A stretch of 64,000 bases of DNA, taken from Fidelibacterota bacterium (GTDB taxonomy: Bacteria; Pseudomonadota; Alphaproteobacteria; Rhodospirillales; Rhodospirillaceae). The translations under genes were made by a program, and so were the position numbers. The stretch lies in the NCBI GenBank assembly GCA_947476275.1, contig CANJPQ010000001.1, positions 124,001-188,000 of the forward strand. Direction: 5' to 3'. Under the pieces are notes generated by a model. The model worked only from the letters and a program-made list of their open reading frames with translations. It was not told the origin of the DNA and did no database searches. Shown here one piece after another: positions 26,101-34,553 of the stretch (position 1 is its first letter; the number at the start of each line of letters is the position of its first letter).

Positions 26101-26880
26101 CTAGTGCAGGTTGACGGCGTCGTTGAGGTAAATGCAGGTGAGCAGCGCGAACACATAAGCCTGGATCAGCGCCACCATGATCTCGAGCAGCGTGATGCCG
26201 AACACCGCCACCAGCGGGATCCAGCCGAACAACAGGCCGAGCGTGACGATGAAGCCGGCCAGCACCTTCAGCAGCACGTGGCCCGCCATCATGTTGGCGA
26301 ACAGACGCAAGCTCAGGCTCACCGGGCGGATGAAGTAGGACATCGTCTCGATCAGCACCAGGAACGGTGCCACCGCCATGGGCGTGCCTTTCGGCAGCAG
26401 CAGCGAGAAGTAGTGGAAGCCGTGGCGGGCAAAGCCGATCACCGTGGCGCCGATCCAGATCGCCAGCGCCAGGGAGGCGGTCACGACGATGTGGGAGGTG
26501 ATGGTGAAGCTGTAGGGCATCAGGCCCAGCACGTTGGACAGAAGCACGAACAGGAACAGGGTGAACACGAACGGCAGATACTTCAGACCCTGCTTGCCGA
26601 TGTTGTCCTTCACCATGGTCGCGTTGAATTCGTAGAGGATCTCCGCGAGCGACTGCCAGCGGCTCGGCACCATGGTGCGCTTGCGGGTGGCGCCGGCGAA
26701 CAGCAGGAACGTCAGCATGACCACGAAGGTCATCATCAACGAGGAATTGGTGTACGACAGGTCGTACTTCCCGACGTGGAAGTCGATCAGCGGCTTGATC
26801 TCGAACTGATGCATCGGCCCATGGTTCTCGGCGCCGTGTTCGGCTTCGCCGTGGGTTTCTGCGCCGTGTTCTTCAGCCAA
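26101..26880 (-). CDS. atpB: F0F1 ATP synthase subunit a
   Basis: A 259-residue integral membrane subunit that forms the proton half-channels. The essential arginine is R192 in PVSLSLRLFANMMAGH. Five to six membrane helices are visible from about residue 45. The N-terminus is unusually His/Glu-rich (HGAETHGEAEHGAENHG), a flexible extension. It lies 11 bp after atpI and 50 bp before atpE. Confidence 0.97.
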   Translation of the reverse strand: MAEEHGAETHGEAEHGAENHGPMHQFEIKPLIDFHVGKYDLSYTNSSLMMTFVVMLTFLLFAGATRKRTMVPSRWQSLAEILYEFNATMVKDNIGKQGLKYLPFVFTLFLFVLLSNVLGLMPYSFTITSHIVVTASLALAIWIGATVIGFARHGFHYFSLLLPKGTPMAVAPFLVLIETMSYFIRPVSLSLRLFANMMAGHVLLKVLAGFIVTLGLLFGWIPLVAVFGITLLEIMVALIQAYVFALLTCIYLNDAVNLH

Positions 26881-26891
26881 GGCTGTCTCTC

Positions 26892-27293
26892 CTACTCGTC
26901 GTCGTCATCGGAGGGCTTTTCGGGCGCCTTCGGACGTTGGCTGTTGTCGTTGGCCTTCCCATGCACGATCCCTTGGGCGAGGTCCATGCGTTTGGTCAGG
27001 CGGATCACGTTCAAGACGCCGGCGGTGAACCCCAGGGAGACCAGTGCGAGGAGGAAGATCGGGGACGTGCCCAGCTTGTCGTCGAAGAACCAGCCGAGGC
27101 CCCCGCCGACCAGCACCGAGGCTAAAAGCTCGATGCCGACCCTCATTCCGATACTGATACCCTCGGCCTTCCCCTTTCGGCGGCTGTCTGCCGCGGTCTC
27201 TTGTGCTTTTCGCGCTTGCGCCGCTGCTAAGCGTGCCGAAACGTCCTCAAGGGACGGCGGCGGACGGCTTGGCGTTGGCTCGCGGTCGGTCAT
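26892..27293 (-). CDS. atpI: ATP synthase assembly protein AtpI/AtpZ-like
   Basis: A 133-residue protein with a charged N-terminal half and two membrane helices (about residues 46-66 and 76-96; GIELLASVLVGGGLGWFFD is diagnostic of the AtpZ/AtpI family). It aids c-ring assembly or cation transport. It is the first gene of the F0 operon. I chose the ATG at 27293 over the TTG at 27302. Confidence 0.9.
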   Translation of the reverse strand: MTDREPTPSRPPPSLEDVSARLAAAQARKAQETAADSRRKGKAEGISIGMRVGIELLASVLVGGGLGWFFDDKLGTSPIFLLALVSLGFTAGVLNVIRLTKRMDLAQGIVHGKANDNSQRPKAPEKPSDDDDE

Positions 27294-27356
27294 CGCAGGC
27301 AATTAACGCCTAAAAAACCGAGGAAAACCGCCTGTTGCGGCGCGAAAAGCGGGCGG

Positions 27357-27386
27357 AAGATAGGTGTGCGGGCGGTGTAGTGTCAA
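27357..27386 (-). promoter_or_regulatory. Promoter of the F0 ATP synthase operon
   Basis: On the minus strand TTGACA (27386-27381), an 18-bp spacer and TATCTT (27362-27357) form a good sigma-70 type promoter about 65 bp before the atpI start. The leader between it and atpI holds a small CCGC/GCGG hairpin with a T run. The rest of 27294-27439 shows nothing else. Confidence 0.6.
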
Positions 27387-27439
27387 GCGCTATCGCCCCG
27401 GGGCCAACCCCCTGATCTCTCACAAAAAAGTGTCAAAAA

Positions 27440-30400
27440 TCACGCCGCAGATTCGACCAGCACTTCCGCCGCTTTGAGGTCGACCGATACCAGCCGCGAA
27501 ACGCCGCGCTCCGCCATGGTCACGCCGAACAGGCGGTCCATGCGGGCCATGGTCATGCGGTGGTGGGTTACGACCAGAGCGCGGGTGCCGGTCTGGGCGG
27601 TGATATCGGCCAAAAGCGTGCAGAACCGGTCGACGTTGGCGTCGTCCAGCGGTGCGTCCGCTTCGTCCAACACGCAGATCGGGGCGGGGTTGGTCATGAA
27701 CACGGCGAAGAGGAGCGATAGCGCCGTCAGGGTCTGCTCGCCGCCGGACAGCAGGCCGAGGTTGCCCAGGCGCTTGCCCGGCGGGCTGGCCATGATCTCA
27801 AGGCCCGCCTCAAGCGGATCGTCCGCGTCGGTCAGGGTCAGGTGGGCGCGGCCACCGCCGAACAGCTTGGTAAACAGGTTGGAGAAGTGGCCGTTCACCT
27901 CGTTGAACGACTTCACCAGGCGCTCGCGGCCTTCCTTGTTCAGCTTGGCGATGCCTTCGCGCAGCCGCTCGATGGCGGCGACCAGGTCGTCGCGCTCCGT
28001 CGTCAGGCCCGTGATGCGTTCGCCGAGTTCGTTGCTTTCCTGCTCGGCGCGCAGGTTGATGGCGCCGAGGTTGTCGCGTTCGCTGACGAGACGCTGCAGG
28101 CGCTTCTCCGCCTGTTCCAGGCCAGGCGCTTCTTCGCCTTCTTCCAGGCGGGTGTGGTTGCGCACTTCATCCGGCGCGCAGCCGATCTTCTCGCCGATGG
28201 CGGCGTCGACGATGCTCAGGGTCTGTTCGCCCTGCTGCACGGCGGATTCACGGCGCACGCGATCTTCGCGCACCTCGGCCAACCCGTGCTCTGCTTCCTT
28301 CAGCGCCTTGTCGGCGGCGGCGAGGTGGGTTTCGCCGTTCAGAAGAGCGTCGGCGGCCTCGGCGCGTTCGGCTTCGGCGATGGTGAGTTGATCCATCAGG
28401 GCGGAACGCTGCGTCTCGATTTCCGCCGGACGGCCGGCGAGTTCGGCGATCTCGCCTTCCACGCCGGTCTGGCGCTGCACGAGCGCGTCGGACTGACGCA
28501 CCGCTTCCTCGCGGCGCGACATCCAGGAGTTCACTTCGTTGGCGAGGGCCGACAGGCGCCGCGCACGCTCTTCGGCTTGGCGGGAGAGCGCGTCGTACAC
28601 CGCGCGCGCTTCCATCAACTCCTGACGCAGGCTGCCGAGGCCGCGCGCCTTGGCGTCGACCTGCTCGCGCAGCTCGGCGCCGTCACCGAGTTCGTCGAGG
28701 CGCGCCTGTGCCGCGGCGATCTGTGCCGAAGCGTCGTCGAATTCGGACTGCAGCTGATTGCGATTGTCTTCCAGGCCTTGCAGGCGCGACTGGAGTGCCG
28801 CGACCTTCTGGCGCAACACGCCGAGCGACTCACGCGCCTTGTTGCGTTCGACTTCGACGGTGCGGAAGGCGGCGCGCGCCGTGGCTTCGTTGCTTTGCGC
28901 TTCGGCGACCGCGCGCTTGGTGCTTTCGGTTGCGGCGTCGGCTTCATCGAGGGCGGCGCGGGTGCCTTCCATCTGGCCGCGCACGTCGGTCAGGCGGTTG
29001 CGCTGCTTCAGGCGGGTGGCGGCGGCGGTGGGCGCGCCGCTGGCGGAGACAAAGCCGTCCCAGCGGAACAGGTCGCCGCCGGTGGTGACGATGCGCTGGC
29101 CGGGCTTCAGCTGCTCTTGCAGGGACGCCGCAATCGCGATGTCGCTGACGACGCCGACCTGCGACAGGCGGCGGGAGAGACGCGGCGGCGCTTGCACCAC
29201 CTCGCTCAAGGGGCGGGTGCCGTCCGGCAATGCCGACGGCTCCAGGAACGGCGGCAGCAGGTTCCAACGCAGCGGCGAGGAATCGTCGCCGGCGGCGGAC
29301 AGGTCATCGCCCAGCGCCGCGCCGAGGGCGGCTTCGAATCCGGGTTCCACAGTGATGTTGTCGATGATCGGTGCCCAGGCGCCTTTGGTCTTCTCGCCGG
29401 CGAGCAACTCTTCCAGCGCGACGGCTTCGGCCTGCAACTTCGTGTGCGTGGCGGCAGCGCTTTGCTGCACATCGCGCGCGGCCTCGTAGGCGCTCTGCGT
29501 GGACGTGCGGTTCTGTTCGGCTTCTTCCCAAGCCGCGCGGGCGGCTTCGGCGGCTTCTTCCGCGGCTGCGGCGTGTTCTTCCTCCGCCTGCACCACTTCC
29601 GGCGCGAGGGCGGACTGCTTGGCGGTTTCGATCTGCTGGCCAAGATCGGTGATGCGGCGTTCGGCGCGCTGACGGCGCAGATCCGCTTCGCTCAACTGCT
29701 GACGCACGCGGGCGCGGTTGGTCTCGCCTTCCGCCACCTGCTTGTTCAGCAGCGTGAGTTCTTCTTCCACCGCCTCGACGGCCTTCGCGGCATTCTTCAG
29801 CGCCTCGCGCGAATTGTCGCGCTGGTCCGCTTCGGCGGCGGAAGCCGCTTCCAACTCGGCGCGCTCTTCTCCCAGGCGCGCAATCGCTTCGTCCGCGTCG
29901 GCGAGGCGGGCCAGTTCGCGGGCGATATCTTCCTTGATCTGCGCCAGGCGCATTTCCGCGGCTTCGCGGGCGCGGGCAACGCGTTCCAGTTCTTCGTCCA
30001 GCTTGTCGCGGGCGATCGCCAGCACCTGGCGCTTGGCGGCGGCTTCCGCTTCGGCTTTCCGTAACTCCGGCATGGAGGCTGCGGCTTCGGCCTGGGCGGT
30101 CGCTGCGGTAGCGGCAGCGCCGGTGCGTTCCGCCACGGCGGCTTCGACCAGGGCGAGCACTTCGCGCGCTTGGGCGAGTTCCAGGATGGCGGCGTCGCGC
30201 TTGATGGTGAGCACCAGCGCGTCGGCCGCGCGGATGCTTTCGCTGACGGTTCTGTATCGAACCGCCTGGCGCGCCTGCTTCTTCAACGCCTCGAGCTGGA
30301 CGTCGAGCTGCGCGATGACGTCGTTGAGGCGGGTGAGGTTGGTCTCCGCGGCGTTCAGGCGCAGTTCCGCTTCATGGCGGCGGCTGTGCAGGCCGGTGAT

Positions 30401-30910
30401 GCCGGCGGCTTCTTCCAGCAGGTGACGGCGTTGCTGCGGCTTGCCGCTGATGATGCCGGCGATCTTGCCCTGACTCACCAGCGCGGTGGAGCGCGGGCCG
30501 GTCGCGACGTCGGCGAACAGCAGCTGCACGTCGCGGGCGCGCACTTCGCGGCCGTTCACCCGGTACAGCGATCCCTTTTCGCGCTCGATGCGGCGCGTGA
30601 TCTCGAGTTCGTCGTGTTCGTTGAATTGGGCGGTGGCCTTGCGGTCCTGGTTGCCGAGGATCACGGAGACTTCGGCGATGTTGCGGGCGGGCCGATCGCG
30701 GGTGCCGCCGAAGATCACTTCGTCCATCTCGCCGCCGCGCATCTGCTTGGCGGAGGTTTCGCCCATCACCCAGCGCAGCGCTTCGACCAGGTTGGATTTG
30801 CCGCAGCCGTTCGGGCCGACGACGCCGGTGAGGCCCGGCTCAATCACAAGCTCCGTCGCATCGACGAAAGACTTGAAGCCGGAAAGCCGCAACTTACTGA
30901 ACTCGACCAA
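27440..30910 (-). CDS. smc: Chromosome segregation protein SMC
   Basis: A protein of about 1156 residues that, with kleisin partners, compacts and helps segregate the chromosome. The N-terminal ATPase half has the P-loop GPNGCGKSN (about residues 32-40) and the Q-loop; two long coiled coils (about 165-500 and 670-1000) flank a hinge near 510-650; the C-terminal half has the signature LLSGGEQTLTALSLLF and Walker B VLDEADAPLDDANVDRF. I favour the TTG at 30910, because AGAGGGG lies just upstream and VEFSKLRLSGFKSF is the usual SMC start; a GTG at 30931 adds seven residues. It follows dsbA in the same direction, as in many alphaproteobacteria. Confidence 0.96.
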   Translation of the reverse strand: MVEFSKLRLSGFKSFVDATELVIEPGLTGVVGPNGCGKSNLVEALRWVMGETSAKQMRGGEMDEVIFGGTRDRPARNIAEVSVILGNQDRKATAQFNEHDELEITRRIEREKGSLYRVNGREVRARDVQLLFADVATGPRSTALVSQGKIAGIISGKPQQRRHLLEEAAGITGLHSRRHEAELRLNAAETNLTRLNDVIAQLDVQLEALKKQARQAVRYRTVSESIRAADALVLTIKRDAAILELAQAREVLALVEAAVAERTGAAATAATAQAEAAASMPELRKAEAEAAAKRQVLAIARDKLDEELERVARAREAAEMRLAQIKEDIARELARLADADEAIARLGEERAELEAASAAEADQRDNSREALKNAAKAVEAVEEELTLLNKQVAEGETNRARVRQQLSEADLRRQRAERRITDLGQQIETAKQSALAPEVVQAEEEHAAAAEEAAEAARAAWEEAEQNRTSTQSAYEAARDVQQSAAATHTKLQAEAVALEELLAGEKTKGAWAPIIDNITVEPGFEAALGAALGDDLSAAGDDSSPLRWNLLPPFLEPSALPDGTRPLSEVVQAPPRLSRRLSQVGVVSDIAIAASLQEQLKPGQRIVTTGGDLFRWDGFVSASGAPTAAATRLKQRNRLTDVRGQMEGTRAALDEADAATESTKRAVAEAQSNEATARAAFRTVEVERNKARESLGVLRQKVAALQSRLQGLEDNRNQLQSEFDDASAQIAAAQARLDELGDGAELREQVDAKARGLGSLRQELMEARAVYDALSRQAEERARRLSALANEVNSWMSRREEAVRQSDALVQRQTGVEGEIAELAGRPAEIETQRSALMDQLTIAEAERAEAADALLNGETHLAAADKALKEAEHGLAEVREDRVRRESAVQQGEQTLSIVDAAIGEKIGCAPDEVRNHTRLEEGEEAPGLEQAEKRLQRLVSERDNLGAINLRAEQESNELGERITGLTTERDDLVAAIERLREGIAKLNKEGRERLVKSFNEVNGHFSNLFTKLFGGGRAHLTLTDADDPLEAGLEIMASPPGKRLGNLGLLSGGEQTLTALSLLFAVFMTNPAPICVLDEADAPLDDANVDRFCTLLADITAQTGTRALVVTHHRMTMARMDRLFGVTMAERGVSRLVSVDLKAAEVLVESAA

Positions 30911-30973
30911 CGGACCCCTCTTGTCGTTCACCCGCAGCGATACGTCGCCGCGGGTCCCCTAACGTGAATGACG

Positions 30974-31594
30974 CTATTTCGCTTTCGCGAGCTGCTTGTC
31001 GATGACCTTGGAAATCTGCGCGTAGCCGGCGTCGCCGGGCGCGAGGCCGTCGAGTTTCTCGTCGCCGATGTAGAACGTCGGCGTGGCCTGCACCTTGTAG
31101 AGGGACGTCGCCTTGTTCTGCTCTTCCTTGATGGTCTTGAGCAGGGCGTCGTTCTTCAGGCAGGCATCGACATCGGCGGCACTCATGCCCGACAGCAGGG
31201 CATATTGCTTCAAGGGCTCCAGCGGTTGCGGCGCGCGCACCCAGTCGAGCTGCTTCTTGAACATCAGTTCGATCATGTTCTTGCCGCGGTCGCCGGGCGC
31301 GCAGCGCGCCAGCATCGCACCGGCCATCGCCAGCTGATCGAGCGGATAGTCGCGGAACACGAATTTGATCTTCCCAGTGTCGATGTAGTTCTTCTTCACT
31401 TGCGGCCAGACGGTCTGGGCGAAATCCGCGCAATGCGGGCAGGTGAGCGAGGCGTACTCGATGACCGTCAGCTTGGCCTTCGGATCGCCGTGGATGAATT
31501 CCTTATAGATAGGCGCCGTCTGCGCCGCGGCCGTGCGCACCAGGGCAAGGCTCGCCCCCGCAGTCCCGAAAAACCGTCGTGTGATCAAGGTCAT
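30974..31594 (-). CDS. dsbA: DsbA-family periplasmic thiol-disulfide oxidoreductase
   Basis: A 206-residue thioredoxin-fold protein with a CPHC active site (C52-C55, in YASLTCPHCADF) and the cis-Pro segment VQATPTFYIG. The N-terminus carries a twin-arginine-like signal (ITRRFFGTAGASLALVR) with cleavage near AAAQ-TA, so it acts in the periplasm to form or isomerise disulfides. ATG at 31594 has GGAG about 7 nt upstream. It sits 63 bp before smc. Confidence 0.93.
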   Translation of the reverse strand: MTLITRRFFGTAGASLALVRTAAAQTAPIYKEFIHGDPKAKLTVIEYASLTCPHCADFAQTVWPQVKKNYIDTGKIKFVFRDYPLDQLAMAGAMLARCAPGDRGKNMIELMFKKQLDWVRAPQPLEPLKQYALLSGMSAADVDACLKNDALLKTIKEEQNKATSLYKVQATPTFYIGDEKLDGLAPGDAGYAQISKVIDKQLAKAK

Positions 31595-31617
31595 GAATGG
31601 CTCCGTCCCAGCCGCCC

Positions 31618-31640
31618 GTTGTGCCCGTGGTTGGCACAAC
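31618..31640. promoter_or_regulatory. Inverted repeat upstream of dsbA
   Basis: GTTGTGCC (31618-31625) and GGCACAAC (31633-31640) are a perfect 8-bp inverted repeat with a 7-bp spacer, centred about 35 bp before the dsbA start. It could be an operator or an mRNA hairpin. The rest of the 297-bp gap (31595-31891) holds two TTATCCCC runs and no convincing gene. Confidence 0.35.
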
Positions 31641-31891
31641 ATGGTGGGTGTCCTTAGCAAGGTCGCCACCATTTGTGGAGGTTTTTAGGCAGTGGCTCGG
31701 AAGCCCAAGTAAATGGGGGGTTTTTGAGCGTTCGAATGTGACAACGCGCCGCGATCACCGGCGTCAAGACAGAGGTTTGGAGAGACTCGGAGTTATCCCC
31801 GTTATCCCCAAATTTCTTTCGCGGCGGCGTTCTGAGCAGTTCGCTTTTCGTTCTTTCTTTGCTGCCGCAAGTCTGTGAAAGGACTGCGCGC

Positions 31892-32752
31892 CTAGAACGC
31901 GTAGATCGCAAAGGCGGCGATATCGGCCTGGTTGGGCGAGCCACGCAGCTTCACCAAAGGGCTGTCCTTCGCGCTGCTCAGCAGGCGCGTGTAGCCGAGC
32001 ACTGTGAGGGCGGACCACCGGTCCGTCAGAAGGTATTCGAGGCTGACGGTGAGGGACGCGTCGTAGAGGCCCGATTTGGCGCGATAGATCGGCAGACCCG
32101 ATGCGACCGATTGTCCTGGCGTCACGCCGAAATAGGCGTTGGTGTGCTTGGAGTCCGCCCAGACAACCTGCGCGCCAACGCGGCCGAACAGGCGATCGGT
32201 CTCGACCACGGCGGCGTAGACCTCGGCGTCGATCGTCGTACCGCTGGTGGCGCCGGTTAGGTCGCGCCGCGCGCGCAGCCGGAATTGCGTTGAGCCTGCG
32301 CGATAGCCGACAAAGGCGCCGCCCTCGAAGGATGTGCCGATATCGCCGAGCCCGCGCAGCTTGGGGCTGTCGCTCTCACCGCGCCCGAAGTCGAGTTTGA
32401 CTGCCGGTCCGGCGGACCAGGGCGAGGAAGCATCCCGGCCCCAGTTGCCGAGGAAATTCACACGCACCGAATTGTTGTCGACGGCGACGAGGTTGAGATA
32501 GCGCAGCGACACCACGGGCGCGATGCCGACCGAGCCGCCCTTGTCGCCGAGGAAGCGCGGACCGTAGGACGGACCAAGCCCGAGGCGGACGTTCTTCACG
32601 CCCGTCAGCGGCATCATCTCCATGGCGCGGCCCAGCACGTTGTCGAGCGTGGTGTTGAAGTTGAACGCGTCCGCGCGCGCGGGCGCGGCGTGGGCAATCA
32701 CAGCGGCAAAGGCGCCGGCGATCAAAGCCGGGGCGTGTCGCATCGACATCAT
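31892..32752 (-). CDS. MipA/OmpV-family outer-membrane protein
   Basis: A 286-residue exported beta-barrel. The signal peptide runs to about APARADA (residue 29); the mature part has amphipathic strands, a LGLGPSYGPRFLGDKGGSVGIAPVVSLRY region typical in order of MipA/OmpV proteins (about residues 57-85), and a C-terminal Phe (AIYAF). MipA in E. coli scaffolds peptidoglycan enzymes; other members act as porins or antibiotic-response proteins. I chose the ATG at 32752 because GGGAG lies about 9 nt upstream. It is inserted between dciA and dsbA, which are often close neighbours in related genomes. Confidence 0.82.
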   Translation of the reverse strand: MMSMRHAPALIAGAFAAVIAHAAPARADAFNFNTTLDNVLGRAMEMMPLTGVKNVRLGLGPSYGPRFLGDKGGSVGIAPVVSLRYLNLVAVDNNSVRVNFLGNWGRDASSPWSAGPAVKLDFGRGESDSPKLRGLGDIGTSFEGGAFVGYRAGSTQFRLRARRDLTGATSGTTIDAEVYAAVVETDRLFGRVGAQVVWADSKHTNAYFGVTPGQSVASGLPIYRAKSGLYDASLTVSLEYLLTDRWSALTVLGYTRLLSSAKDSPLVKLRGSPNQADIAAFAIYAF

Positions 32753-32787
32753 TGAAATCGTCTCCCGCAGCGTCATGTGTCGCGTCG

Positions 32788-33375
32788 TCAATCTTCGCTC
32801 TCCGACATCCGCCGTCGCCGTACCGCGGCGCCCAATCGCGCAAGGGCCGCCCTCAGATCCGGTTCGCCGACGGCGGCGACCGCGTGGTCGATTTGACTGA
32901 GGACGTCCGGCGGTAGAGGCGGGTCGGCTTTGGCAGCCGGCTTGGCCGGCCCGGAAGGCGCTCCGGGTACAACTTGCAGGCGTGCCACCGCACGATAGCC
33001 GAAGAAGCGATTGATCCTTTCAACGATTTGCGGACCTTTTAGTTGCAGAATCGTCGCCGCGCCGCTGCTGACAACCCGCAGCGTGAGCGTACCGCCCTGG
33101 CCATCCGTGCCCCGGCCGGGACGATCGCCCTTCAGGCTCTGGGGGCTCGCCAGCGCCGCAAGCTCGGGCCCGACGATCACAGACCATTGTGACAGGATGT
33201 CTGCGCCGGCCAGCCCGCGCGCGCCGAGCGCGGGCCGTGTGAGACGGCCGATGAATGTGGACACCCGCACAGGCCCGCGGGCGAGCCGCGGGGGAGGTTC
33301 GTCCGGTTTTGAGTTCTTCTTTGTCGCCACGCTGACGGCCTTGCGCTCACTGTGCTCTGGGTCCCACTTTAGCAC
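32788..33375 (-). CDS. dciA: DUF721 domain protein (DciA-like helicase operator)
   Basis: A protein of about 195 residues with a DUF721 domain (about residues 40-125: VSTFIGRLTRPALGARGLAGADILSQWSVIVGPELA and later GPQIVERINRFFGYRAVARLQV, given here in parts). DciA proteins load the replicative helicase in bacteria without DnaC/DnaI. The C-terminal third is Pro/Ala-rich, then helical. GTG at 33375 has GGAG 8 nt upstream; GTG at 33330 is an alternative. It is divergent from mutY with only 35 bp between starts. Confidence 0.82.
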   Translation of the reverse strand: MLKWDPEHSERKAVSVATKKNSKPDEPPPRLARGPVRVSTFIGRLTRPALGARGLAGADILSQWSVIVGPELAALASPQSLKGDRPGRGTDGQGGTLTLRVVSSGAATILQLKGPQIVERINRFFGYRAVARLQVVPGAPSGPAKPAAKADPPLPPDVLSQIDHAVAAVGEPDLRAALARLGAAVRRRRMSESED

Positions 33376-33410
33376 GCATATTTCTCCGTCACGCCGATGT
33401 CCGCCCGTTG

Positions 33411-34481
33411 ATGTCCGTTCGTTCGCCTGCCCCCACCGCCCGCAGCCTGTTGGCTTGGTACGACCGTCATCGGCGGCGATTGCCCTGGCGTGCCCTGCCC
33501 GGTGAGACACCCGATCCCTACGCCGTGTGGCTGTCGGAAATCATGCTCCAGCAGACCACGGTTGCGGCGGTGAAAGGCTACTACGAAGCATTTTTGAAAC
33601 GTTGGCCGACGGTCGCCGACCTTGCGGCAGCACCCACCGGCGACGTCATGGCCGCGTGGGCTGGGCTCGGCTACTACGCGCGCGCGCGCAATCTGCATGC
33701 TTGCGCGAAAGCCGTCGTTGCCGCCCATGGCGGTGCGTTCCCCGATACGGAGGCGGCCCTGCTCACGCTGCCGGGCGTGGGCCCCTATACCGCCGCCGCG
33801 ATTGCCGCGATCGCCTTCGACCGCAAGGCTACGGTGGTGGACGGCAATGTGGAACGGGTGATGGCGCGCATGTTCGCCGTGCTTGAACCGCTGCCGGGAT
33901 CGAAGGCGATCTTGAAGGATCATGCCGCGTCGCTTACGCCGCCCAAACGCTGCGGCGACTACGCGCAAGCGGTGATGGATCTCGGCGCGACCATCTGTAC
34001 GCCGCGCTCCCCGGCCTGTGCGGTCTGTCCGTGGTCGGAGCCGTGTGCTGCGCGCGCGCAAGGTATCCAGGAGACGCTGCCGCGCAAGGCGCCGAAAGCC
34101 AAAGTGCCGACCCGTCACGGCATCGCATTCTGGATCGTGCGCAGGGACGGCGCCGTGTTGCTGCGCCGACGGCCGGAGAAGGGCCTGCTCGGCGGCATGA
34201 TGGAAATCCCCTCCACGCCCTGGCGCGCAGAGACCTGGGCCATCGAAGAGGCGACGCCGGCAGCGCCGGCGGACGCGGCATGGACCTTGCTGCCCGGCGG
34301 CGTCAGCCACACCTTCACCCACTTCCATCTCGAGCTGAAGGTGCTGACCGGCCGTCTGCCGGCACGCCACGGACTGAAAGATAAAGGAGTCGCGTGGGTG
34401 CCGGTGACCGAGATCGGCACGGCCGGCCTGCCCAGCGTCATGGCAAAGATCGCCAAACATGCGCTGCGGCATACGGATTAA
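33411..34481 (+). CDS. mutY: A/G-specific adenine glycosylase
   Basis: A 356-residue base-excision repair enzyme that removes adenine opposite 8-oxoguanine. The catalytic residues are E43 (SEIMLQQTTV) and D144 (TVVDGNVERV); the helix-hairpin-helix LPGVGPYTAAAI is intact; the [4Fe-4S] ligands are the C-x6-C-x2-C-x5-C series in the CTPRSPAC...C region (about residues 200-216). The C-terminal NUDIX-like domain with GGMMEIPSTPW reads the 8-oxoG strand. ATG at 33411 is used; a TTG directly before it is also open. Confidence 0.97.
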   Translation: MSVRSPAPTARSLLAWYDRHRRRLPWRALPGETPDPYAVWLSEIMLQQTTVAAVKGYYEAFLKRWPTVADLAAAPTGDVMAAWAGLGYYARARNLHACAKAVVAAHGGAFPDTEAALLTLPGVGPYTAAAIAAIAFDRKATVVDGNVERVMARMFAVLEPLPGSKAILKDHAASLTPPKRCGDYAQAVMDLGATICTPRSPACAVCPWSEPCAARAQGIQETLPRKAPKAKVPTRHGIAFWIVRRDGAVLLRRRPEKGLLGGMMEIPSTPWRAETWAIEEATPAAPADAAWTLLPGGVSHTFTHFHLELKVLTGRLPARHGLKDKGVAWVPVTEIGTAGLPSVMAKIAKHALRHTD

Positions 34482-34553
34482 TCGCTATGCCTCTAGTCTT
34501 TGCGGGGTTCCTCGCGCGACAATGGCGCCTTCACAGGGGAACCAAAGCCAGCA

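Noticed and set aside
27842-30064. A 740-codon open frame on the plus strand opposite smc
   Set aside because: Long antisense frames are common in GC-rich genes; its sequence is Gly/Ala/Arg-rich without any domain, and smc is certain.
31790-31812. Two TTATCCCC runs upstream of dsbA as DnaA boxes or an origin
   Set aside because: They depart from the consensus, and there is no AT-rich unwinding element or dnaA/parAB context.
31597-31878. A 93-codon frame in the dsbA-mipA gap
   Set aside because: It has no ribosome-binding site and no recognisable protein pattern, and its composition looks non-coding.
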